From the NCBI GenBank assembly GCA_965198905.1, contig OZ240678.1, positions 1,674,001 to 1,738,000 on the forward strand: DNA of 64,000 bases, read 5' to 3'. Origin of the DNA: CAHJWH01 sp965198905 (GTDB lineage: Bacteria; Pseudomonadota; Alphaproteobacteria; Caulobacterales; Caulobacteraceae). Within the stretch, counting starts at the first letter, position 1. The number at the start of each line of letters is the position of its first letter. A program made the position numbers and the translations under genes. The notes beneath the pieces were generated by a model. That model saw nothing but the letters and a program-made list of their open reading frames with translations. It made no database searches and was not told the origin of the DNA. This document shows, in pieces, positions 8,986-17,422 of this stretch.

Positions 8986-9326
8986 GGTGTAGCGGCCGGG
9001 GTGCGAGTGCATTCTGGACTACCGCGTGGGCGTCCTGATGGACGATCTCATGGCCGCGCAGGACACTCCCCGCGCCTGGGTAGTCCAACATGATCGCGCG
9101 AGAAGGGAGCGGCCCATGGAAGCACTTGATGGTTTGAACGCTCGATACGGTCGGCGCACAGTGTTCCCTGCCGCTTCTGAAGTATAGCAGGGTTGGACCA
9201 CCCGATCCAGTTACAAATCGGGGAGCTTCACGACACGGCTAAGCCACTTGCCCGTCGCCCCGTGCAGGTGACCGGGAGGGCCGTGCCTCAGACACTCGGG
9301 TAGAGCTGCGCTAGGGCTCTGCCACC
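8986..9326. other. Gene-free stretch beyond the ligase remnant
   Basis: The 341 bases after the recognisable ligase fragment contain no convincing gene, RNA or repeat. They may be further decayed ligase or transposon sequence, but no family could be recognised. The stretch ends at the stop codon of the SIR2-DUF4020 C-terminal piece. Confidence 0.45.
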
Positions 9327-10488
9327 TCATCGAAGATCAGCAATATCCAGCAACCGTCGCCAGACGGGGTCCTGTTGTACGCCTGAGTCTGCCTCCGCAA
9401 TAGCATCAAGTGCTTCACGAAGCTGGTAGGGGGGCCGAGCAAGAGACGTTCCAACCGTCGCATCGAGCAGACGCAAGGCATGTCGGGGAAATCGCTGGGC
9501 GAACCCAGCCTTGACTCCATCAGCCTTGATCAAGCGAAATGGAACAAATCCCAAGTCGCCGATTGGCTTAATATAAGGCAAGCAAACTTGAACAGCATCC
9601 GGGAAGTCATCCCCTGTCCGCATGGTTATATCCACGAAGACTTGAGATGTCGCCCGCGTCTGAAGCCGAGCCTCATTCGGCCAGACAGATAGTACAAGCT
9701 GCTTAATCTTCAGCCATGTCACATGATCGCTCATCCGCCGAGCAAGTGCGTGCAGAGCGCCCAAGCACGCTGGCTCGCCGCCCTCTTGCAAAGCACCTCT
9801 CGCTTGCTGTGGGCTCAGATAGTGGCGAGCCCGAGTATCGAGAAGCATAGCTACGAGGAACTCAGCTAGGAGATGACCCCGTGGTTCTGACCACCGCCAG
9901 CCGAGCGACTGGCGAAATGATTCTAGGAAGGCGCCCCGTATCTGAAGGAACAATTCAGGGCGAGCAATATGCCGGCCAGCCAAGTAACCGCTCCACGCCG
10001 GCTCCGCCGTTGGCTGGTTGCAGTCAAGCAGGGGCGCGAGCACTTCCGCAGCGTATTTTTCATCAACCCGATCGAAGTAAATCAGGTATTTAAGAAGGAC
10101 ACTTACGGCGTTGTCAGAGCCCTCTGCGGGAGCGCCACGCGCGGCGGCCAGACGGTCACGAATGTCTGCCGTGATCCCGCGCCTCGCTAATTTCTGCGAG
10201 TCGATGAGGGCGAGCGCCGCCTGGGTTAACGCACCGACCGGACCGTTAATCGCCATATCGTAAGTGCGTCGAGATCGGTGCTGCGGCTCTCCACCTACAT
10301 AGGTGTCACCGATCACGCTCTTCGTAGCTTCCGCCCCGCCTGCGATCAGTGCAGCCAGAATGGCGTCCCAGACGCGCCATGCCTCCGAGACGTCGGTGGA
10401 GCCAAGGGCTACGATGTTCCTTTCAAGTAAGCGTCGCTCCCGCCCCACCTTGGCGAGGTAGGCCTGCGGGCTGAAATTACGCGCCTCC
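9327..10488 (-). pseudogene. C-terminal piece of a SIR2-DUF4020 defence gene
   Basis: This is the last third (about 387 codons) of a giant gene whose other pieces lie at 13006-15197 and 16565-17075 on the same strand. It contains the DUF4020-type blocks SAW/EAWRVWDAILAAL, EATKSVIGDTYVGG, SRRTYDMAINGPVGALTQAAL, AVSVLLKYLIYFDRV, EPAWSGYLAG and SLGWRWSEPRGHLLAEFLVAMLL, and ends at 9327. The open frame extends a little into the IS66 end (to 10574), but those extra codons belong to the transposon. In the intact family this region is a helical sensor/effector-coupling part linked to an N-terminal SIR2 NADase. It has no start of its own, so it is unlikely to be translated. Confidence 0.8.
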
Positions 10489-10509
10489 TTGAGCGGCGCG
10501 GCTGGTTCC

Positions 10510-10941
10510 ATGACGATGCTACCTGATGATGCTGGCTTCAAGGGTGGCGGCGCTCGCCGGATCGAGGTGTTCACAGGCGTTGGGCGTCGGCGGCGATGGA
10601 GCCCGGAGGAGAAGGGGCGGATCGTGGCCGAGAGCTACGCGGGCGTGGAGTCGGTCTGCGCGGTGGCGCGGCGCTACGGCTTGGCGCAGACGCAGATCTT
10701 CACCTGGCGTCGCGAGTTGCGGACGCCGGTGCAGGCCGTGGCTGAGCAGATGTTCGTGCCCGTAATCGTGGAGCCCGCGTCAGCAGGGCTGTTGGCGTCA
10801 CCGAAGCCCAAGCCAGTGCGTCGTCGTCGTGAGCGCGGCGGCATCGAGGTGGAGATCGGCGGTGTGACGGTGCGGGTGGCGCAGGGCGCTGACCGGCGCA
10901 CGCTTGAGACGGTGCTGCGGGCCCTGAAGGCGGAGCGGTGA
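10510..10941 (+). CDS. tnpA: IS66 accessory protein TnpA
   Basis: The protein has 143 residues from the ATG at 10510. It contains a helix-turn-helix (RRRWSPEEKGRIVAESYAGV, then VCAVARRYGLAQTQIFTWRREL), a basic linker, and the C-terminal GGVTVRVAQGADRRTLETVLRALK block typical of IS66 Orf1/TnpA. It is thought to bind the element ends. Its TGA overlaps the GTG start of tnpB (10938), so the two are probably translationally coupled. Confidence 0.92.
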   Translation: MTMLPDDAGFKGGGARRIEVFTGVGRRRRWSPEEKGRIVAESYAGVESVCAVARRYGLAQTQIFTWRRELRTPVQAVAEQMFVPVIVEPASAGLLASPKPKPVRRRRERGGIEVEIGGVTVRVAQGADRRTLETVLRALKAER

Positions 10942-11306
10942 TCCCCGGCGTCACGGGGCCGCCGGCCGGTGTGAAGGTGCTGGTGGCGACCAAGCCGGTG
11001 GACTTTCGCAAGGGCATGGATGGGCTGGCGCTGCTGGTGAAGGAGGAGATGAAGGCGGACCCGTTCTCCGGCGTCGTCTACGTCTTCCGGTCCAAGCGAT
11101 CCGACAGATTGAAGCTTCTATGGTGGGACGGCACGGGGGTGGTGCTCTACGCCAAGCGGCTTGAGCAGGGGGCGTTCTGCTGGCCCAAGGTGCAGGATGG
11201 GTCCATGCGTCTGACCTCGGCCCAGCTGGCGGTTCTGTTGGACGGAATGGAGTGGATGCGGGTGCTGGCGCCGCGCCGGACACGAGCCCCGCAGGTGGTC
11301 GCTTAG
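10938..11306 (+). CDS. tnpB: IS66 Orf2-like protein TnpB
   Basis: The 122-residue protein starts at a GTG overlapping the tnpA stop. It has the hallmarks of the IS66 Orf2 family: VKVLVATKPVDFRKGMDGLALLVK, then DPFSGVVYVFRSKRSDRLKLLWWDGTGVVLYAKRLE and FCWP. It is required for efficient IS66 transposition, but its biochemical role is not established. It is intact. Confidence 0.95.
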   Translation: MIPGVTGPPAGVKVLVATKPVDFRKGMDGLALLVKEEMKADPFSGVVYVFRSKRSDRLKLLWWDGTGVVLYAKRLEQGAFCWPKVQDGSMRLTSAQLAVLLDGMEWMRVLAPRRTRAPQVVA

Positions 11307-11378
11307 GCCTGCGACGAGACGACTCAGCGTGCACGCGGGGGCGCCTCAAGGGCCTGCGGACATGGTCTACTCGGCCCT

Positions 11379-12953
11379 GTGGAAGCGCCGCCATCCATGG
11401 ACGCGAACGTCATCTGGAGCCTGCTCCTGGAGGAGCGGGCGCGCCACGCCGCCGATCTCGAGCAGCGCGAGGCCAAGATCGCCAGCCGCGACGAAGAGAT
11501 CGAGCGGCTGAGCCGGATCATCCGCGACCTGCAGCGCATGAGCTTCGGCGCGCGCTCGGAGAAGATGGACCCAGACCAGCTGGCGCTGGCCCTGGAGGAC
11601 GTCGAACAGGAGCTGGCCGCCGTCGAGGTCCGCACCGCCACGCCCGAGCAGAAGGTGGCGAGGGCCGCCCGACGCCGGGCCAACCGAGGCTCCCTGCCGG
11701 CGCACCTGCCCCGGGTGGAGCAGGTGATCGACATCGAGGACAAGACATGCCCGTGCTGCGCGGGCGCGCTGCACCGGATCGGAGAGGACGTCGCCGAACG
11801 GCTGGACGTCATCCCGGCGACCTTCCAGGCCCTGGTGGTCCGACGGCCCAAGTACGGCTGCAGGGCTTGCGAGGAGGTGGTGGTGCAGGCGCCCGCACCG
11901 GCGCGGCTGATCGAGGGCGGCCTGCCGACCGAGGCGACGGTCGCCCACGTCGTGGTGGCCAAGTACGCCGATCACAGCCCGTTGTACCGCCAGGCGCAGG
12001 CCTACGCCCGCCGCGGCGTGGTGCTGGACCGCTCCACCCTGGCGCACTGGACCGGCTCGGCCGCCGAGCTCCTGAAGCCCGTGCACGCGCGGCTGCTGGA
12101 GCGGCTCAAGGCCAGCGGCAAACTGTTCGCCGACGAGACCCGTGCGCCGGTGCTGGACCCCGGGCGCGGCCGCACCCTGATCGGCCAGCTATGGGCCTAC
12201 GCCCGCGACGACCGACCCTGGGGCGGCCCTGAGCCGCCGGGCGTGGCGTTCGTCTACTCGGGGAACCGGGCGACCTCATCGCCGGCGCTGCACCTGGCAG
12301 GCTTCCGCGGCGTGCTGCAGGTGGACGGCTACGGGGTCTACAAGGCCCTGGCGAAGGACGGCGCGGTCGATCTCGCCTTCTGTTGGGCCCACGCGCGGCG
12401 CTACTTCCACAAGCTGATCGACAAGGACGCCACGAAGACGCCGGTCGCGGCGGAAGCTGTGGCGCGCATCCAGAAGCTCTACGCCATCGAGGCGGAGATC
12501 CGCGGCCGCCCGCCTGAAGACCGGCGGACGGAGCGGCGCCGCTCAAGCGGGCCCATCCTTGCAGCCCTGAAGCCCTGGCTCAGCGCGCGCCTGGAACTGG
12601 TCAGCCAGAAAAGCGATCTGGCCAAGGCGATCCGCTACACCCTGAGCCACTGGGAGGGCCTGAACCGCTTCCTCGACGACGGGCGCATCGAGATCGACAA
12701 CAACACCGTCGAGCGAAGCATCAGACCGCTGGCCCTGACCAGGAAGAACAGTCTCTTCGCCGGTTCAGAGGGCGGGGCTCAGCATTGGGCGGTGCTGGCC
12801 TCCCTTGTCGAGACCTGCAAGATCAACGCTGTGGAGCCAGAAACTTACTTCGCCGACGTGATCACCAAGCTGATCAACGGCCACCTTCAGAGCCGCCTCG
12901 ACGAACTTCTGCCCTGGGCCTACGCCACACAGAACGTCGCCATCACTGCCTGA
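11379..12953 (+). CDS. tnpC: IS66 transposase TnpC
   Basis: This is the DDE transposase of the element, 524 residues from a GTG at 11379 or 518 from the ATG at 11397. Domains in order: an N-terminal coiled coil (LEQREAKIASRDEEIERL), a zinc-binding part (CPCCAGALHRIGE...YGCRACEE), then the catalytic core with LFADETRAPV, LQVDGYGVYKAL and the ...NNTVERSIRPLALTRKNSLFAGSE glutamate block. It ends with the small IS66 C-terminal domain (ETCKINAVEP...LPW). It is full length and looks competent, so the element may still be able to transpose if its ends are intact. Confidence 0.96.
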   Translation: MEAPPSMDANVIWSLLLEERARHAADLEQREAKIASRDEEIERLSRIIRDLQRMSFGARSEKMDPDQLALALEDVEQELAAVEVRTATPEQKVARAARRRANRGSLPAHLPRVEQVIDIEDKTCPCCAGALHRIGEDVAERLDVIPATFQALVVRRPKYGCRACEEVVVQAPAPARLIEGGLPTEATVAHVVVAKYADHSPLYRQAQAYARRGVVLDRSTLAHWTGSAAELLKPVHARLLERLKASGKLFADETRAPVLDPGRGRTLIGQLWAYARDDRPWGGPEPPGVAFVYSGNRATSSPALHLAGFRGVLQVDGYGVYKALAKDGAVDLAFCWAHARRYFHKLIDKDATKTPVAAEAVARIQKLYAIEAEIRGRPPEDRRTERRRSSGPILAALKPWLSARLELVSQKSDLAKAIRYTLSHWEGLNRFLDDGRIEIDNNTVERSIRPLALTRKNSLFAGSEGGAQHWAVLASLVETCKINAVEPETYFADVITKLINGHLQSRLDELLPWAYATQNVAITA

Positions 12954-13005
12954 TCAGACCGGGCTAATAGCTTTCCACGCCCCGTGGTCCCGGAGCGCCG
13001 CTTAC

Positions 13006-15197
13006 CCTTTCAAGCCACCTCGACGAGCTGAACCTTAGCTCTACGAGGACCGGCTGGGGCAGCTTGGCAAGGCGGCCCGCAATCGCACGCGTTAAGCGTT
13101 GTGGGTGTGTGGGCTCTCGCTGGTCCAGGAGGGTCGTCCAAAGCCGCAGTGGGTAGCGACCCTGCCGACCTTCATGGGTAAGGGCGGCTAGTGCGCGCGC
13201 TGGCCGGGTCTCAAGAAGGCCTCGAAAGGGCTCAGGGCTAACAAACTGATCATCGCGCCTGCCCTCCGCTGCGAGCGCCTCAGACGCGATCTGTGCCAAA
13301 GGTAAGCTGGGAAGTTCACCTGGATTGAGGTCGGGACGCACCAAGCCTGAGCGTCCTTCGAGACTGCCGGCCGCGTGCGCATCCCATTCAGGGCGCCACC
13401 GTGCGTCGGCGGCGCGAAGCTCCGGCAGTTTCTTCGTAGCGATGGCGGATAATTCCTGCCCCTGAAGCACCAGCCACCCAAGCCGAGTGGCCGCCTCACG
13501 AGCGCGCCGCTTGTCATACTCGTTTGAGTCCTCATGGTCCCACCTGCTCGGTCCTGCGATAATCCGATCCTCGATCGCCCGCCGGCCATCCTCGGTGAGG
13601 CCCGACCACCTAGCGCTTAGTGTCCAGAGTAACTCTCTGGCACGTCTTGGACCCCAGAAGGCATCGTCATCAAGACCCAGCACGATTTCCTCCGCTGAGC
13701 TAATGTCCAGCAGTTCGCTGCGCCTCGCCACCCATGTCCGAAGCTTATCGAAGAAGAAGGGTTCTCCTGTCGGCCACCGCTCGATCTCACGTTGGCCCGC
13801 AGATGGGGCGTTATCTACCAAGCGATCAAACAGCTCCGCAAAACGCAGGAGAAAGCCTCCGACATCGTTGTAGTAGCGCTCCCCGGGACCCTCTTCAGCG
13901 ATGAGGGTCGGCGTTTCCCAAGCGGCCGGCTCGATGTCGTTCAGGAAGCTCACGGCATGCAGCAGGGCTTCACGCCAACACGCCACAACACGGCTGAGCA
14001 TCTCGTCAGGGATTTCGATGTCTTCAGAGCGGACCGTATGGAATGTCAGCTCGAAATCTATTAGGTCCGTGGACCTGCTCGGTGCGTCAGGCGGTCGGGA
14101 TACTCCATAGAACGGCCGCTCCCATCTGAGCCGCGGCATGAGCGCGCGACCAAACTGACGAAGATTGGCGTTCGTCCAGCCGCCACGCCTGATCCTTTTA
14201 AGGAGGCGATACCATTCCAGATCATCTTCGGGGATCATCGCTTGTGCCTCCAGCAGAAGGCTCCAAGCGGGTCCAAACGAAGGTGTATCGCCATACTTTC
14301 GTTCGAGTTCTCGCTCTACAATTTGCCGGACGCTTGGATGTAAGCGACGCTGGCCGGCCGCCCACCAGAGCGCAGTCGGCTCTAAAGGCGACGCGCCCAA
14401 ACCACCATCCGAGCTGGAGCAAGCGCGGCGAGAGCCGCGCAAGTGGCGTCCCGTATACGGAAATTGAAGCAAACTCCGCTCCCAGCTCTTCGGCAGGCGT
14501 AGGCCGCAGGAGGTTTAGGCCGGGAGCAGGAGCATCGCGGGCTCCTCCTGGACGAGGCGGATCAGAGTCGAGCCGCCAAGTCTCGTAAGGATCGAAGGTC
14601 TCCGACTCAGCCTCGTACAACCGGCGGCCTGCCTTTGCATAACGGAGGTAGTTGTCAAAGACGCACAGCCACTCCGATGGCGGCGGGGGCGTGGCCTCTG
14701 CCCAGGCCTTCGCACCAGCCGGACTCTGTAGGACAGCCGTTACTTGACCACGCTGATAGGGGGCAAGCGCCCGCGGGCCCGCTGCGGCGCTGGCAACTAC
14801 CCGAGAGCGCCATGCAATCGGATCGGCAGCGCGATCGCCCCACCGATCTAGTGAGCGCCAGAGCCCCGAGTGCGGGGCATCGAGCGCCCGGTAGGCGATA
14901 GCTGTCACTCCTCGTTGCCGCCAGCGCGCCTCTACTTCAGCCGCGGCCCCCTTACTGAAGGTGTAGATGGGGTGGCGTGATCGGGTCTCTCCAACGTGGG
15001 AGCCCTCCAGCAGGTAACGCATTGGTGGATCGTCTGCGGAATATCCGAGCAAGACGATCACGTACCGATTCAAAATTTGGCGGACGAACTGCGTCGCCCA
15101 CCCCTCTGCTAAGTAGGCGCGTCCAAAGTCTGCCGATCCAATTACAAGACCTTGTTGATGGCCGGCTTTGGCAGCGCGGACGTCAAGCCGTCCATGG
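13006..15197 (-). pseudogene. Middle piece of a SIR2-DUF4020 defence gene, with a one-base frameshift
   Basis: This piece begins at the IS copy ending at 15198 and runs to the other IS at 13005. It first completes the SIR2 domain: from the junction, GRLDVRAAKAGHQQGLVIGSADFGRAY, then LNRYVIVLLGYSADDPPMRYLLEG, the typical C-terminal block of SIR2_2 proteins. A long helical region follows (EFASISVYGTPLARLSPRLL, then EPTALWWAAGQRRLHPSVRQIV). The frame changes at about 14384-14386, where TTT replaces an inferred TT. Deleting one T gives a continuous RVALEPTALWWAA. The piece ends at ELRFSSSRWLER, where the IS66 end supplies an artificial tail and stop. Confidence 0.82.
15190..15197. repeat. Target-site duplication, left copy (GTCCATGG)
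   Basis: This 8-bp sequence directly precedes the left end of the single-gene IS66-family element and is repeated exactly after its right end at 16565-16572. An 8-bp duplication is the IS66 family rule. Confidence 0.93.
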
Positions 15198-16564
15198 GTA
15201 ATTACCCACCCCCCTTGCGAGCCTTGAGGATCGCTGATTCAAGCGGCGGATGGGGCGAATCGATCTTGAGCGCTTGAGCAAGGAAGAGCTGATCGAGCTG
15301 GTGCTACGGCTTCAGCGTCCAGCCAAGACGTCGCGCACATCCTCCAAGCCGCCGTCTACAAACCGCAAGGAACGACGCGAGACGTCGCGGCCGGGTGGCG
15401 CGAAGCCGGGGCATGAAGGCCACAGCCGCCTCATGAGCGAGGAGGCCGACCAGATCGTGGATCATTATCCCGATCAATGTCCCGCCTGCCTTGCGGCCCT
15501 GTCGTCGGATTTGGCCGCCGAGGTCGTGGGCGTCTACGACAAGATAGACCTGCCGGCGATCTCCCCCTTCATCGAGCGCCATCAGCGTCTGGCGGTGCGT
15601 TGCCCTGTCTGCGACGCCCGCGTTCTGGCCGCCGTGCCGGAGGCGGCGAGCGGCAGCCCGTTCGGACCCCGCCTGCACGGCTTGGCGACCTATCTGAAGA
15701 CCTTCCAAGCCTTCTCCTACGAGCGGCTCCAGGCGAGCTTCGCCGACGTCTTCGGCGTCCGGATCAGCCAGGGTGCGCTGATGAACATGCTGCGTCGCGC
15801 CCAGGACTGCTTCGTGGCCGGGCGCGAGCACGCCGTGGCCGAGCTGCGCCAGGCCAAGGTGGTCAGCTCGGACGAGACCGGTGTTCGCATCGAGGGGAGC
15901 AACGCCTATCATTGGGTCTTCCGCTGCGACCAGGCCGTCGTCCATCAGGCCGCCCCGACGCGCGGGGCCGTGGTGATCCGCACCATGATGGACGGCCACC
16001 GGCCCGAGGTCTGGTGCTCCGACCGCTACGCCGCCCAGCAGGGTCATGCGGCCGCCCATCAGACTTGTCTGGCCCACCTCGCCCGCGACGTCGCCTACGC
16101 CCTGGACCTCAGCCACGACGACTTGGCTTTTCGTCTCCAGCTGTGGCTGCAAAAGGCTTTCGCCCTGGCTCGCGACATCACCACCTTCGCCGCCTCGACT
16201 GTCGCCACCAAGCGCCGCGCCTTGGAGCGGGGCCTCGACGATATCCTGGCTGCTCCGAGCTCGTGCGACTTGGCGCAAGCCCTCCAGAACAAGTTCAGGC
16301 GAGCCCGAGATCAGCTCCTGACCTTCGCCCGATGGCCCGGCGAGGTCCAAGCCACCAACAACGCCTGCGAACGCGACCTGCGACCCGCCGTCATCCAGCG
16401 CAAGGTCACCAACGGCTACCGCGCCATGTGGGCCGCCCAGGGCGAAGCCGATGTCCGCACCGTGATCGACACCGCCCGCCTCACCCCCGGCGCCAACCCA
16501 TTCAAGACCATCATGGCGACGCTCGCCGCCTGATCACAACGAGAGCGCCGGGGTGGGTAATTAC
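15198..16564 (+). mobile_element. IS66-family insertion sequence with one transposase gene (1367 bp)
   Basis: The ends are perfect 15-bp inverted repeats, GTAATTACCCACCCC (15198-15212) and its complement (16550-16564), bracketed by identical GTCCATGG target duplications. One full-length transposase fills the element. This is the layout of the ISBst12-like branch of IS66, which lacks tnpA and tnpB. It sits inside the SIR2 domain, just after the YLHG motif. Removing the element plus one target copy restores the host frame as TYLHGRLDVRAAKAGH. The intact ends, target copies and transposase suggest a recent insertion. Confidence 0.95.
15250..16533 (+). CDS. IS66-family (ISBst12-like) transposase
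   Basis: The 427-residue protein has an N-terminal coiled-coil/basic linker (LSKEELIELVLRLQ, then SSKPPSTNRKERRE) and a zinc-binding pair (CPACLAAL and CPVCDARV). The DDE core shows SSDETGVRIEGSNAYHWVF (first Asp), EVWCSDRYAAQQG with HQTCLAHLARDV (second Asp), and TNNACERDLRPAVIQRKVTNGYR (Glu). It is full length with no lesions. The start follows the left terminal repeat by about 40 bases. It catalyses the transposition of its own element. Confidence 0.95.
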   Translation: MGRIDLERLSKEELIELVLRLQRPAKTSRTSSKPPSTNRKERRETSRPGGAKPGHEGHSRLMSEEADQIVDHYPDQCPACLAALSSDLAAEVVGVYDKIDLPAISPFIERHQRLAVRCPVCDARVLAAVPEAASGSPFGPRLHGLATYLKTFQAFSYERLQASFADVFGVRISQGALMNMLRRAQDCFVAGREHAVAELRQAKVVSSDETGVRIEGSNAYHWVFRCDQAVVHQAAPTRGAVVIRTMMDGHRPEVWCSDRYAAQQGHAAAHQTCLAHLARDVAYALDLSHDDLAFRLQLWLQKAFALARDITTFAASTVATKRRALERGLDDILAAPSSCDLAQALQNKFRRARDQLLTFARWPGEVQATNNACERDLRPAVIQRKVTNGYRAMWAAQGEADVRTVIDTARLTPGANPFKTIMATLAA

Positions 16565-16572
16565 GTCCATGG
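16565..16572. repeat. Target-site duplication, right copy (GTCCATGG)
   Basis: Exact copy of 15190-15197 on the other side of the 1367-bp IS66-family element. Its presence marks a simple transposition into the SIR2 gene without later rearrangement. Confidence 0.93.
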
Positions 16573-17075
16573 AGGTACGTGATGCCTTGCAGTGCTCGGC
16601 CGAACGCAAGATCGGGCAGGCCAGGAGGTGCCGTCCAAGTGATGCCGGGCTCAGCGCGTTCGAACAGCCAGTCGAAGTTCGTGGTGATCACACGACTCAC
16701 ACCGTCAGCAGTGGCCGAAAGTCTGAGCACCGCGCGATGCGTGCTAAGATCGGCGCTCCGTTTGGTCCGGAGCAGCTTGGCCACGGCCGCCTCAACGCGG
16801 GCGACGCCATAATCTCGCTGAAGGACGCCGAAGACTTGATCCATCGGCGGGGCCAGAGCGGGATCGGGCTCGGCCAATGCCCGTTTCAGGAGGACTGACG
16901 CAGGGTCAGCAGCAGGAACGCCGAGGTCCCTTACAACCTGTAAGGCGAGGTCGCGAAAATTGGGCATCCCCGCGGGGATCGATATGCCCGCACCGCATAG
17001 GAAAACTACCTCACCTCGGTCCCGCGCCTCCAAGAGGGCGAGTGGAATATCCGGTCCTTCGGCTTCAAACCGCAT
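16565..17075 (-). pseudogene. N-terminal SIR2 piece of a SIR2-DUF4020 defence gene
   Basis: The gene starts at the ATG at 17075 with GGAAG 7 bases upstream. The first 170 residues hold the NAD-binding signature VVFLCGAGISIPAGMPNF (about 23-40), the TTNFD motif (VITTNFDWLFE, about 128-138), and ITYLHG with the catalytic-type histidine, where the IS at 15198-16564 interrupts. Summed with 13006-15197 and 9327-10488, the original protein would be about 1280 residues, a normal size for SIR2-DUF4020 proteins. SIR2 domains of this type hydrolyse NAD in phage-induced abortive infection (defence-associated sirtuins, ThsA). Here only a truncated SIR2 half-domain with an IS-encoded tail (frame open to 16416) could be made. 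Confidence 0.85.
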
Positions 17076-17422
17076 TTGGGACTTCCGTAGAGCCGCTCCA
17101 GGTTCCGGCCCATGTGAAGCGAACCCAAGGGCCGCCGCTCAGCGATAATTCGCTCAGAACGGCCTCTCCGTCCAATAGGGAGTGATGAAGGGATGTGTGC
17201 GCAGGGGTTTGTCGATCGGCAACTGGGTTCGGCGCTAATGCCGACCGGAAAGCCCATCCATCCTATACCGGGTCACAGCATTGTGATGAGGTGAGAGGAC
17301 CAGGGGGCTAATCGGGGGGCCAGAACCCCAACAACCAGGTTTTCTCCAAGGTCATCAACGACCTTTGGCGCACTCGACAGGCGTCGAATGGGCTCGTCCA
17401 AACGGAGTCACTGCAAGTAGTT
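17076..17422. other. Intergenic stretch between the SIR2 gene and the integrase
   Basis: No gene could be assigned. A plus-strand frame around 17320-17450 reads plausibly (NPNNQVFSKVINDLWRTRQ) but has no start and matches nothing I recognise. The stretch must contain the promoter of the reverse-strand SIR2 gene. No second copy of the tRNA 3' end was found here. Confidence 0.4.

Larger units (their letters stand above)
10489..13005 (+). mobile_element. IS66-family insertion sequence with three genes (tnpA-tnpB-tnpC)
   Basis: The element carries the classical IS66 gene trio in order and ends on the right with ...GCGCCGCTTAC at 13005, whose complement GTAAGCGGCGC is an IS66-type end. The left end, TTGAGCGGCGCGG from about 10489, is an imperfect match to it. 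The element interrupts the SIR2-DUF4020 gene between a Leu-Glu-Arg codon run (upstream) and the RNFSPQAYL region (downstream). The 8 bases on either side (GCGCCTCC and CCCTTTCA) do not match, so the expected 8-bp target duplication is missing. The left boundary is uncertain by a few bases. Confidence 0.85.

Noticed and set aside
9019..9201. A 60-codon reverse-strand frame between the ligase remnant and the SIR2 gene
   Set aside because: No ribosome site, no recognisable motif, and atypical composition.
15304..16350. A 348-codon reverse-strand frame within the single-gene IS66 element
   Set aside because: It is the shadow of the transposase on the plus strand, which has the DDE motifs.
17076..17422. 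A second tRNA-derived attachment repeat
   Set aside because: No copy of the tRNA 3' end sequence was found here or in the rest of the left half by eye.
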